Notes under the pieces: generated by a model
Seen by the model: only the letters and a program-made list of their open reading frames with translations
Told to the model about the DNA's origin: nothing
Database searches by the model: none
Source of the DNA: Leptospiraceae bacterium
GTDB taxonomy: Bacteria > Spirochaetota > Leptospiria > Leptospirales > Leptonemataceae
Direction of reading: 5' to 3'
Assembly (NCBI GenBank): GCA_026418015.1
Contig: JAOACE010000027.1
Location: forward strand, 1 to 64,000
DNA: 64,000 nt
Part shown: positions 1-8,082 of the stretch, in pieces
How the letters are laid out: each line of letters opens with the position of its first letter
Numbering within the stretch: the first letter of the stretch is position 1
Translations under genes and position numbers: made by a program

Positions 1-72
1 CAAAATCGTCATCAAGATAACCACAGAGAGGATAAAATCAACAAATTGAATAAAAATAGAATAGACGAATAA
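1..72 (+). CDS. 3' end of an unknown gene (partial)
   Basis: Frame 1 is open from the first base to a TAA at 70-72 and encodes 23 hydrophilic residues rich in Asn, Lys, Asp and Arg, ending in RIDE. It looks like the charged C-terminal tail of a gene that begins before the window, 29 bases ahead of the tRNA. Nothing can be said about function. It could equally be chance open frame in AT-rich DNA. Confidence 0.3.
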   Translation, partial: QNRHQDNHREDKINKLNKNRIDE

Positions 73-101
73 GATAAAGCAAAAAATATTGCAAGAAGAC
101 T

Positions 102-192
102 GGAGAGGTGGCCGAGAGGCTTAAGGCAGCGGTTTGCTAAACCGCCGTAGTACTGAAAGGTGCTACCGAGGGTTCGAATCCCTCCCTCTCCG
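102..192 (+). tRNA. tRNA-Ser (anticodon GCU)
   Basis: The 7-bp acceptor stem GGAGAGG (102-108) pairs with CCTCTCC (185-191), followed by discriminator G192. The anticodon stem GCGGT/ACCGC (129-133/141-145) carries loop TTGCTAA with anticodon GCT at 136-138, reading AGC/AGU serine codons. A long variable arm (about 146-167) and the T-loop GGTTCGAATCC fit a class II tRNA. The 3' CCA is not encoded, so it must be added by CCA nucleotidyltransferase. Confidence 0.97.
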
Positions 193-207
193 TAATAATA
201 GATAGAT

Positions 208-642
208 ATGTCAGATAGGATACGAAATATTCAATCTAGGATTAAATCGAAGATAGAAAATGGCAACGAATTCTATGCTGTTGTAGCTTATTTTCCTATC
301 TTAGGATGGATTATTACTTCGATCAAAGCAGATAAAAAAGATAAGTTGGTTTATTTTCATAAAGAGCAAGCAAAAGAAATCAATCTATTCATAATTTTTA
401 TATACTTAGTCGTTTGGTTTATCGAAAATTTTCCCTTAACAAGTTGGCTTTTTGGTAAGAATAAGCTTTTTTATCCCATCATCGAAACAGTTTGGTTGTT
501 GGGATTCATTTCTTATTTATTCATTACTTTTTTCGGAATTTATAAAGCTTTAAACGACGAAATATGGTCTTATCCTTATAGAGATAATATAAAAAATAAA
601 ATTAAAGAAATTTTTCGAAAAGTAAAATCAAAGAATACTTAA
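208..642 (+). CDS. DUF4870/Tic20-like small membrane protein
   Basis: This 144-residue protein has a hydrophilic N-terminus, then a segment reading YFPILGWI near residues 28-35, a HKEQA motif near 51-55, and hydrophobic helices at about 59-75 and 92-112 with a basic tail. A 'Y-x-P-(I/L)-x-W' segment followed by 'HxxQA' is the pattern I associate with the DUF4870/Tic20-like family of small integral membrane proteins, whose function is unknown. It starts 15 bases after the tRNA and ends at a hairpin terminator shared with recN. The family call is from motif resemblance only. Confidence 0.6.
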   Translation: MSDRIRNIQSRIKSKIENGNEFYAVVAYFPILGWIITSIKADKKDKLVYFHKEQAKEINLFIIFIYLVVWFIENFPLTSWLFGKNKLFYPIIETVWLLGFISYLFITFFGIYKALNDEIWSYPYRDNIKNKIKEIFRKVKSKNT

Positions 643-650
643 TTTAAAAA

Positions 651-670
651 AGCCAGATATTGATCTGGCT
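651..670. terminator. Bidirectional rho-independent terminator
   Basis: The 8-bp stem AGCCAGAT/ATCTGGCT has a 4-base loop. An A-run before it gives the minus-strand transcript a U-run, and short T-runs follow on the plus strand. It lies between the stop of the plus-strand membrane protein (642) and the stop of recN (671), so it can end both convergent transcripts. Confidence 0.8.
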
Positions 671-2419
671 TTAAACTGCTTTGGATTTTAATCTTTCTGT
701 GGAATACTCTTGTGCTTTGAATAAAATCTCTTTTGCATGCTCATACACAATCGGTTCAGTACCACCTAGCATTCTTGCTAATTCTTTTAACCTGTCTTCT
801 CTCATCAATCGCTCGATTTGTGTATAAGTTCTGGAATTTTTTGTTTGTTTATAGATTTTAAAGTGTTTATCTGCCATACTTGCAACTTGGTGTAGATGTG
901 TGATAACGATTACTTGTTCGTTCACAGAGATATCTTTTAGTTTTTTGCCTAGAACAAAAGCTGTTTCTCCGCCAACACCTGTATCTATTTCGTCAAAAAT
1001 CACACACAATGGTCCGAATTTATCCATAATGATAGATTTCATTGCTAGTGCTATTCGAGAAAGTTCTCCACCAGAAGCTACTTTTCTTAATGGTAGCAAA
1101 ACTTCTCCTTCGTTTGCACAAAAAAGAAATTCTATATAATCATAACCTTTTTCGTGTAACTTAAATTGTTCTAAGTTATTAGAATCTTCGTTATTTTCTG
1201 TTGCAACTTCTCTACTTAAAGAAATCTGAATTTTTGTGTTTTTCATTCCTAATTGTTCGAGTTCGTTTGCTAATTTTTCTTCTAACAAAGGAATAATACT
1301 TTTTCTTTTTTCTGATAATTCTTCTGCTAAATCTGTAAGTTCTTGTTCCATTGCTTGAATTTGAGATCGAAGAAGCTCTCTTTCTTCGTCGCTCATCTCG
1401 ATAGAGTTTAATTCTCTTTTATATTCTTCTTTTTTTTGTAATAATAGTGTTGTATTTGCTCCATATTTTTTGTAGAGTTTTCTGTATCCTTCTAATCGTT
1501 CTTCGATATCTTCTAATCTTTCTGTTGAAAAATTCATTTTTAATTTTTTTTCTCGAATAAAATCAATCACACTTTCAAGATTATAAATACTATCTTGTAA
1601 CAATTCTAATGTTTCTTGAAAATCTTGGTAAATTCCCGAATGTTTTTCTAGAATTTTTTCAACACTTTGCAAAACAGAATTTACCGAATGATCTTCTTCT
1701 TGTAAAACAGAATAAGCATAAGCCAGATCTTCGTATAGTTTTCCAGAATTTAAAATCATCGCTCGTTCTTTTTGTAGTTCTTCGAATTCTCCTTCTTTTG
1801 GGTGAAATTCTTCGATTTCTTTGATTGCATATTGAAGAAAATCTTTACGAAATTTTTTCTCTTCTTCCATTAAAGAGACCGATTTTAATTTTTTTTTATT
1901 TTCTATCAATTGTCTGTATAAGTTTGATACTTTCTCTCTTAATCCTTCGAGTCCACCATAAATGTCTACAAAATCAAGATGGAAAGATGGATCGAGCAAA
2001 CGTTGATTTTCGTGTTGACCATGGATTTCTACTAGTTTTGATCCAATTTCTTTTAGAATTGCAATTGAGACTTGTTGTTGATTGATATATGCTCTTGGTC
2101 TACCATCCAATAAGATTTCCCTTTTTAGAACTAAGTTATCATCATAGATGGGAATGTTGAGTTGTTCTAAATAATTTAAAATTTCTTTTTTCTTATGTTC
2201 CTTTTTCGATAGATCAAAAATTGCTTCGATTATCGCTTTGTTGGTTCCATTTCTTAAATATCCGGTCCCTGCTTTTTCTCCCAATACTACACCAATAGCT
2301 TGAATGATTAGTGACTTACCTGAACCTGTTTCTCCTGTTATAATGTTCAATCCCTTACCCGGTCGAAATTTTAAATTTTCGATAATCCCAAAATTTTCTA
2401 TGTTTAATTCTACTAGCAT
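671..2419 (-). CDS. recN: DNA repair protein RecN
   Basis: RecN is an SMC-like ATPase that acts at DNA double-strand breaks during recombinational repair. The N-terminal half-ATPase has the Walker A motif GETGSGKS and the start LVELNIENFGIIE typical of RecN. Long charged coiled-coil segments fill the middle. The C-terminal part carries the ABC signature SGGELSRIALA and Walker B VIFDEIDTGVGG. I start at the ATG at 2419 (582 residues). The open frame extends 13 codons further upstream but adds only a hydrophobic stretch not expected in RecN. No strong ribosome binding site decides the start. It follows the cytochrome b fusion gene on the same strand and ends at a bidirectional hairpin. Confidence 0.95.
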   Translation of the reverse strand: MLVELNIENFGIIENLKFRPGKGLNIITGETGSGKSLIIQAIGVVLGEKAGTGYLRNGTNKAIIEAIFDLSKKEHKKKEILNYLEQLNIPIYDDNLVLKREILLDGRPRAYINQQQVSIAILKEIGSKLVEIHGQHENQRLLDPSFHLDFVDIYGGLEGLREKVSNLYRQLIENKKKLKSVSLMEEEKKFRKDFLQYAIKEIEEFHPKEGEFEELQKERAMILNSGKLYEDLAYAYSVLQEEDHSVNSVLQSVEKILEKHSGIYQDFQETLELLQDSIYNLESVIDFIREKKLKMNFSTERLEDIEERLEGYRKLYKKYGANTTLLLQKKEEYKRELNSIEMSDEERELLRSQIQAMEQELTDLAEELSEKRKSIIPLLEEKLANELEQLGMKNTKIQISLSREVATENNEDSNNLEQFKLHEKGYDYIEFLFCANEGEVLLPLRKVASGGELSRIALAMKSIIMDKFGPLCVIFDEIDTGVGGETAFVLGKKLKDISVNEQVIVITHLHQVASMADKHFKIYKQTKNSRTYTQIERLMREDRLKELARMLGGTEPIVYEHAKEILFKAQEYSTERLKSKAV

Positions 2420-2502
2420 GTATACCAATAAAATACTAAACAAAAAATAAGCAAACATTTTTTAGTGTTTATTAAAAATTTTTTGAAGGTTTTTTAGAAT
2501 TT

Positions 2503-4587
2503 CTAATATATCTTAAATTGATGAATTTTATCAAAAAGAATCACTCTTGTTTCCCATTTTTTAAAATTTAGATTTTCTTCGAAATTATAGTTCCATTGGT
2601 CTGGATTATTAGAATCATTGAGGAATATTTTTATTTTATGTTCTCCTTCTGGAATATCTATTTTTTCAATGGCTACACTATTTAGATCTTCCCAGATCCC
2701 TCCTGGTTTATACGATTTTTCTATTATTTTATTGTCATCTATGTAAATAGCCATTCTTACTGGACTTCTTTTTCTTTGACATTTTTTTTGATTTCTCATA
2801 TGAACGGGTAATTTAGCTAATTCTTCTGGTGACAACTCAATACATTGTTCGCTAACTTGACCGGGATGTTTAAAAGATACAATTAATTGTGGTTGTCCAT
2901 TAAAAGGCGTTTTATAATTTAAATCACTAAGGAAAATTATAAGAAGTGATAAAATTAAAATGGTAATTATACTAGCAAATAATAAGTTTTTTTTATCAAC
3001 ATAATTATAAATCAAATGAGAAATTTTATGTTCTTTTATTTCTTGTTTAAATTTTTCAATTTCCTTGATAAATTCTTTTTTGGTTGTAGGATAGATTATT
3101 TTTATTTTATTTGGATTAACTTTATCTTTTCTTAAAAATGGTTCTCTATCTTTAAAGAGCCTTTCTTCTAACCAATTTGTTCCTTCGCGATAACTACATT
3201 GTGGACAACCGATAATAATTGCTCCACTTCCTTCATCGGTTAATAATAATTCTAATGTTCTAGTATGAACCCAACCTACACATGGAGCAGAAGTTACATA
3301 AAAGTCTTTTAAAATTTCTTTGTTAGAAGAGCCTGTATCTGGATCAAAATCAATATCATTTAGAATGGAATTCGCGCAAATAAAAGCAATATAAAAGGGT
3401 TTATTTTGATTTTTAGCTTCTAATTTCCATTTCTGATATTGTCTTCTTTTCTCTAAAACACTATAATAAGGAATACCAACTGAAATGGGAAGGCAAGAAC
3501 CATTACAAATACCACAACTTACACAAAGTTTAGGATTTACTCTTGCAGTAGGCTCTCTTCCTTCTCTTGGAATCATCAAAATTGCATTGTATGGACAATC
3601 GATAAAACATTGTTGGCAGTTTTGACATCTTTCTTCGTTAACAATAGAAGGTTGAAATTTTTGCTTATAGAATATCCATGGAAAACTAAATATAATAATA
3701 GTTAAAATAAGTGTAATAAACCATAAAACACCTCCATTAAGTCTATCTGTAAACCATAGAGGAAATAGATACCAATAATCCATGGTAAATTCTTTGGGTA
3801 TTATTTGCATTTTTGCTGATTCTACGCTAAGGGCAGGTTTTATTAAAGAAATTACTATCAAAGAAACAATTATAATTATACTGAGTGATTTATTTGTTAT
3901 CCAATTGGATCTATTTAATCGATTTATATGTAGCCACAATCCAAAAATTATTGCTAAGGGCATAAGCATATGAAAAAAGAAAATTAAAAAGAATAACAAT
4001 GTGTTGATATGTTCATCAGTTAGAAAAGTACGAGATAATGGATCTGCAAAAATCGGGATTAAATCTAACATTTTTGATGTACCGATTGCTATTTGTTGAG
4101 CGCGTATATCCCATACTAACCAATAACCAGTCCATCCCTCTAACCACATTATTCCTAATACAAAAAATCCAGTAACCCATGCTAACCATCGTGCTCCTCC
4201 AATCTTTCTATCAGAAATTTCTTTTAAAAGATGAATTGTAGCAAATAAGATAATACCATCTGAGCTATATCTATGAAGTGACCTAAATAACTGGCCAATA
4301 TAAGAAAAAATATTTGGTTCTTTTAATTGTTCTAAAGAAGGATAAGCTTGATAAACAGATGGTTTATACCAGATAAGTAGGATAATACCTGTGATTGTTG
4401 CAATTCCAAAAAGAAGATTGGCAATTGCACCTAAGTGATTCATTGGATTGAATTCTTTAGTAAAACCTTTATATAAAAAATAGTTTAAAATATTAATTAA
4501 TTTTTTTATTAAACTAAATAAAGGATCGAAAAATCTTACATATTCTGGTTTTAGATCTTTTATTTTTATACTTTTTTGATTATTCAT
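2503..4587 (-). CDS. Cytochrome b / 4Fe-4S ferredoxin / MvhD-like fusion protein
   Basis: A 694-residue membrane redox protein with at least four parts. Residues 50-305 form a cytochrome b N-terminal domain with two H-x13-H pairs (H105/H119 and H206/H220) that would bind two b haems. Residues 321-331 and 355-365 are two CxxCxxCxxxC 4Fe-4S motifs. Residues 398-475 resemble the MvhD/hydrogenase iron-sulfur subunit (C404, APCVGW with C436, GCPQC with C461 and C464, then YREGTNW). A further membrane helix lies near 534-555, followed by an extracytoplasmic-looking C-terminal domain. It probably passes electrons between quinones and iron-sulfur carriers or the neighbouring haem-copper enzyme. It starts 11 bases after the SCO gene, on the same transcript. 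The domain combination, not any one domain, is unusual; the physiological partner is unknown. Confidence 0.8.
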   Translation of the reverse strand: MNNQKSIKIKDLKPEYVRFFDPLFSLIKKLINILNYFLYKGFTKEFNPMNHLGAIANLLFGIATITGIILLIWYKPSVYQAYPSLEQLKEPNIFSYIGQLFRSLHRYSSDGIILFATIHLLKEISDRKIGGARWLAWVTGFFVLGIMWLEGWTGYWLVWDIRAQQIAIGTSKMLDLIPIFADPLSRTFLTDEHINTLLFFLIFFFHMLMPLAIIFGLWLHINRLNRSNWITNKSLSIIIIVSLIVISLIKPALSVESAKMQIIPKEFTMDYWYLFPLWFTDRLNGGVLWFITLILTIIIFSFPWIFYKQKFQPSIVNEERCQNCQQCFIDCPYNAILMIPREGREPTARVNPKLCVSCGICNGSCLPISVGIPYYSVLEKRRQYQKWKLEAKNQNKPFYIAFICANSILNDIDFDPDTGSSNKEILKDFYVTSAPCVGWVHTRTLELLLTDEGSGAIIIGCPQCSYREGTNWLEERLFKDREPFLRKDKVNPNKIKIIYPTTKKEFIKEIEKFKQEIKEHKISHLIYNYVDKKNLLFASIITILILSLLIIFLSDLNYKTPFNGQPQLIVSFKHPGQVSEQCIELSPEELAKLPVHMRNQKKCQRKRSPVRMAIYIDDNKIIEKSYKPGGIWEDLNSVAIEKIDIPEGEHKIKIFLNDSNNPDQWNYNFEENLNFKKWETRVILFDKIHQFKIY

Positions 4588-4598
4588 AAACTTAACCT

Positions 4599-5540
4599 TT
4601 ATTCATTGAGTAAGTATTTAATTGCATCGATTGCGAGTTTCTTTTGTTGTTCGTTAATAGTAAATCGATATGCTAATTTGTTGTTTTTGTCGACTATAAG
4701 AATGATATTAGCATGACTATATTCACCTGTTTTAGGATTGTATTTCCTTGCAAAATCTAATTGATCTAAATACTGATTAATTAAATCTTTATCTCCAGTT
4801 AAGAAATGATAATATGGTTCATCCATTTTATAACTTTTGGCAGTAATATCAAGTTGTTTTGGAGTATCTCTTTGTGGATCCATTGTGATTGCAAAAATCT
4901 TTATTTGTGATTTATCTTTTATTTGATTGGATATATCTCTTACTTGTCTTAAAATCAATGGACACATGGCTTCGCAATGAGAATAAAAAGATGTTATTAT
5001 AAGAACTTTACCTTTAAATTTATTAAAATTAATGATCTCTCCTCTATGATCGATAAGATCGACTGTTTTAAGAGGTACTTGGATTCGGATATTTTTTAGT
5101 TCGTATGATAATGTTGGATTTTCGAAATACGCTAAATAGATAAAAAATAATGTTGCAAAGAAGACGGGAATAGAACCATAAAAAATATAATAATAAAACT
5201 CTCTTGTTCGATGAATTAAAATTTCTTTTAATGGTTTGCTCCAAAATAAAATGATAATTCCAATCAGAAGTAGTGGATCAAGAATGAACATCAACAAGTA
5301 AATATTTTCATCTTTTTGGGTTTCTGGATTATATCCAAAACACCATATACGAAATGCTTTTGCAAACTTACCAATTGTATTGGTATCATCGGGTGGAATT
5401 AAATAAATAGAAAATACCAACATTACGAAAAATACTAGAAAAGAAATAAAAAATACAGGGAATTTCCAGCTTGCTAACCACTCATAAGTTTTATAAATAA
5501 TATTAAATTTATTTAATGAATTTTTTTCTTTAGGATTCAT
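4599..5540 (-). CDS. SCO1/SenC-family copper chaperone with extra membrane helices
   Basis: SCO/SenC proteins deliver copper to, or reduce, the CuA site of oxidase-type enzymes. The C-terminal thioredoxin-like domain (about 150-313) has the copper-binding CxxxC (C189, C193, reading SHCEAMCPL), the DPxRDTP segment (221-227) and the distal histidine H276. The N-terminal half is unusual: three membrane helices at about 28-48, 82-100 and 117-138, where typical SCO proteins have one. It sits downstream of the CuA subunit and subunit I genes but after a terminator, so it may be partly uncoupled from them. The order subunit II, subunit I, SCO recalls the norSY-senC cluster of nitrifiers. Confidence 0.88.
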   Translation of the reverse strand: MNPKEKNSLNKFNIIYKTYEWLASWKFPVFFISFLVFFVMLVFSIYLIPPDDTNTIGKFAKAFRIWCFGYNPETQKDENIYLLMFILDPLLLIGIIILFWSKPLKEILIHRTREFYYYIFYGSIPVFFATLFFIYLAYFENPTLSYELKNIRIQVPLKTVDLIDHRGEIINFNKFKGKVLIITSFYSHCEAMCPLILRQVRDISNQIKDKSQIKIFAITMDPQRDTPKQLDITAKSYKMDEPYYHFLTGDKDLINQYLDQLDFARKYNPKTGEYSHANIILIVDKNNKLAYRFTINEQQKKLAIDAIKYLLNE

Positions 5541-5589
5541 ATCATTTAAATATAATATACTACTTTATCTTTAATTCAAAATAAAAAAA

Positions 5590-5606
5590 ATCCCCCGAGG
5601 GGGGAT
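5590..5606 (-). terminator. Rho-independent terminator after the haem-copper subunit I gene
   Basis: The 7-bp stem ATCCCCC/GGGGGAT with a 3-base loop is followed on the minus strand by eight U residues. It starts 6 bases beyond the stop of the 5612-7366 gene and precedes the SCO gene, so the cluster may be split into two transcripts or attenuated here. Confidence 0.85.
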
Positions 5607-5611
5607 ATTTT

Positions 5612-7366
5612 TTATCTTACAAACCAAACATCAGAAAGAGCCTTCCAGTTTGCAAAATAGTATACTACAAAACTAATCAAAAGTAATGCAACTAGAACTA
5701 ATGTTCCGGGTATTTTATGTTCATCTGGATTTGCATTATCAGAAATAATTTCTGCATTTTTAGAAATTGGATGTGCAGTTCCCCAATCTTCCATTGGTTT
5801 ACCAGCATTAGATTTACCAAAGAATACAGCCCATACTGTTAATAATATAAATATAATCAACCCAGTGAATGCAATAATACCACCTACACCGAGTAATCCA
5901 AGCCAGATATGTGCAGCAGGATCAAAACCAGCAGCCAATTGGGCACCAGAAAATTCAACATCCCAATGTCTTCTTGGAACACCATAAGAACCCGCAAATT
6001 GCATTCCTAATACAAGTAATAAAATACCTATACCAAAGATAAAAGGTTGTATTCTTGCTAATCCTTTTAATGGATATTCTTTTCTAAATATTAAAGGAAC
6101 AACATAATATGCTAATCCCATAAATGCTAGAGAAGTTCCACCTACAACTGTTGCATGGAAATGCCCTGGTATTCTTAATGTATTATGAGCAATAATGTTA
6201 ATTTGTTGTGTTCCTAATGTTACACCAGTAATACCACCGATGAAACCAAAAATAATCATAGAAATAAAAGTTGCACTAAATGCTGGATTTTTCCATGGAG
6301 CATTTATTAACCAACCAAATAATCCTTTTGTATATCCTTTTTTTCTCATTGCATTTTCTATTGATGCTGGAACAGTAAAACCATGAATCATTGAAGCAAG
6401 GACAGCTAGATACATTGCATAAGATGTATTCCAAATTTTCCAAGATGCACCAACACCTGGATCTACTAATAGATGGTGTGCAGATGCTAAATTAATAAAT
6501 AGAATATAAAGTATAAAGGCACCTCTACATACAGCTTGATTTAATGGTTTTGCACCAGTTGTTAATGTTGCTAACAAATACCATACTGATACCATTGCTG
6601 CAACGTTGATTTGTTGAGAGGGGTGTCCTAATCCCCACCAAACTAGTCTATATACACCTGGATCAATATTAGAGATTAATCCAATTGACCATAAAAAGGT
6701 AGGAATATAGATTGCTGCACCATGTAATAATGTCACTAATGCAATAATTGCAGCAGTGATGGCACCAAAAACTACAAGAGGAACAGAACCATTGTAAGTT
6801 TTATCTCTTTTTGCAATATAGATTGTTCCAAAAAAATTAAAAAGTCCAATTAAAGTTCCCACTGCAAAAGAAATGATTCCAAGATAAAATAAGGGATCCG
6901 CTCTTAAAGGAACGTAAGAAGTCATTAATACATCGCCCCGACCTGATAAAATCATTGTATCTACTAAAATAACACCTAAAACCATTAAAATAAAACCAAT
7001 CCATGCTAATGATTTAGAAAATAGTCGTGAATTTAATAATGTGGTGCCTGCAAAATAAAGAATAGCTACTTCCATAAAGATAATCCAGAAAATCAACATA
7101 TTTAATCCATGTAGCGTTAAAATTCTATAATACCATTCAGCAGAAAGCAAGTGAACCGCAGGCCATCTTGTTAATGCTAAAAGTAGTGCTGCTATACCTC
7201 CAATTAGTAAAGAAATTACAGCCATTACAGCATTTAGTTTAATAAATTTTTCTGCTGTTAAGCACACTGGAAGTCCAGTTGTGTCACATTTTCTTATCTC
7301 GCCAGCAGGATGATTGCCTTCTAAAAAACCAACGTCTTCGTTCATTGTACCAGCTTTACTTATCAT
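5612..7366 (-). CDS. Haem-copper oxidoreductase subunit I lacking the active-site tyrosine (NO-reductase-like)
   Basis: A 584-residue, about 14-helix membrane protein of the haem-copper oxidase superfamily. The low-spin haem ligands (H86 in LHGLNM; H404 in GHFHAT), high-spin haem ligand H402 and three CuB histidines (H248 in GHPSQQ, H297, H298) are present. O2 reductases of families A and B read HPEVY here, with a Tyr cross-linked to the first His. This protein reads HPSQQ, so Gln252 replaces the Tyr. Loss of that Tyr is known from NO-reductase families related to B-type oxidases (eNOR, sNOR and others), so NO reduction to N2O is the better guess than O2 reduction. A strong AAAGGAGGT precedes the ATG. 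It lies between a CuA subunit II gene and a SCO gene. A non-Tyr O2 reductase cannot be excluded. Confidence 0.8.
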   Translation of the reverse strand: MISKAGTMNEDVGFLEGNHPAGEIRKCDTTGLPVCLTAEKFIKLNAVMAVISLLIGGIAALLLALTRWPAVHLLSAEWYYRILTLHGLNMLIFWIIFMEVAILYFAGTTLLNSRLFSKSLAWIGFILMVLGVILVDTMILSGRGDVLMTSYVPLRADPLFYLGIISFAVGTLIGLFNFFGTIYIAKRDKTYNGSVPLVVFGAITAAIIALVTLLHGAAIYIPTFLWSIGLISNIDPGVYRLVWWGLGHPSQQINVAAMVSVWYLLATLTTGAKPLNQAVCRGAFILYILFINLASAHHLLVDPGVGASWKIWNTSYAMYLAVLASMIHGFTVPASIENAMRKKGYTKGLFGWLINAPWKNPAFSATFISMIIFGFIGGITGVTLGTQQINIIAHNTLRIPGHFHATVVGGTSLAFMGLAYYVVPLIFRKEYPLKGLARIQPFIFGIGILLLVLGMQFAGSYGVPRRHWDVEFSGAQLAAGFDPAAHIWLGLLGVGGIIAFTGLIIFILLTVWAVFFGKSNAGKPMEDWGTAHPISKNAEIISDNANPDEHKIPGTLVLVALLLISFVVYYFANWKALSDVWFVR

Positions 7367-7387
7367 AATTTACCTCCTTTGATAAAT

Positions 7388-7912
7388 TTATTCAACGATA
7401 ATTTTACCAGTCATTAAATGGTGTCCTATCCCACAGAATTCGTTACAAATAATTTGAAATTCTCCACTCATTGTTGGGGTTATTGTTAATACATGATCAT
7501 AACCTGGAAGAATCTGAAAGTTCATATTGAGTGGTAATAAGGAAAAACCATGTTGTAAATCAGACGAAGATATATGTAATCGATATTCTTGATTCTTTTT
7601 TAGTTTTAAAATAGGATACCACTGCCACATTCTTGCCAAAAGATAGATATCACTTCCAGGAGGTGGCTCAACAATCGGGATCCCTTTTTCTTCTCCAACT
7701 TTATAAGATTCTACAAATTTATTTACTCGTTCTACAAATGCTTCTGGCTTTACTCTATAAGCTTCGCCAGTACTGTTTTGTTTTCCCTTAAAGTGCCAAT
7801 AGGGCATCATTATAAACATAATGATACACCAAATAATCGCTATACTAATCCATCCTCTTTCAGCACCTTCGGGTGCTTTAAACCAATCTTTTTCAGGTAT
7901 GTAAATGCTCAT
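7388..7912 (-). CDS. CuA-containing cytochrome oxidase-type subunit II
   Basis: A 174-residue protein with one N-terminal membrane helix (about 20-38) and an extracytoplasmic cupredoxin domain. The complete binuclear CuA site is visible: H121, then C156-N-E-F-C160-G-I-G-H164-H-L-M167. It should accept electrons from a cytochrome c or other periplasmic donor and pass them to the subunit I encoded 21 bases downstream. An AGGAGG ribosome binding site precedes the ATG. The length and single helix match the short subunit II of B-type oxidases and eNOR/sNOR-type NO reductases rather than the two-helix A-type subunit. Confidence 0.92.
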   Translation of the reverse strand: MSIYIPEKDWFKAPEGAERGWISIAIIWCIIMFIMMPYWHFKGKQNSTGEAYRVKPEAFVERVNKFVESYKVGEEKGIPIVEPPPGSDIYLLARMWQWYPILKLKKNQEYRLHISSSDLQHGFSLLPLNMNFQILPGYDHVLTITPTMSGEFQIICNEFCGIGHHLMTGKIIVE

Positions 7913-7941
7913 CTTTTCCTCCTAAGTATTAGGTTAAAATT

Positions 7942-8082
7942 TTAAGGCAGTTGTGCCGGAGCAATGTTTAGCAATTCGACCAAACCCCAAAGGGTATAAG
8001 AAATGATGGGTAATGCTAAACCAAGGATTAACAATAACCATGGATTATCCATGAACCGTTGAATTGGATGTTTGTTCTCCAT
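7942..8082 (-). CDS. Small single-helix membrane subunit (46 residues)
   Basis: A short gene starting with an ATG 4 bases behind a near-perfect ribosome binding site (AAAGGAGGTCCATT). The product begins MENKHPIQRFMDNPW, has one hydrophobic helix (about 15-36), and ends IAPAQLP. Size and topology resemble the tiny accessory subunit IIa of ba3-type oxidases. Its place directly before the CuA subunit suggests a structural subunit of the same complex. Its first 38 bases overlap the end of the upstream haem-copper homologue in another frame. Function is inferred from position only; the gene itself is well supported by the ribosome binding site. Confidence 0.75.
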   Translation of the reverse strand: MENKHPIQRFMDNPWLLLILGLALPIISYTLWGLVELLNIAPAQLP

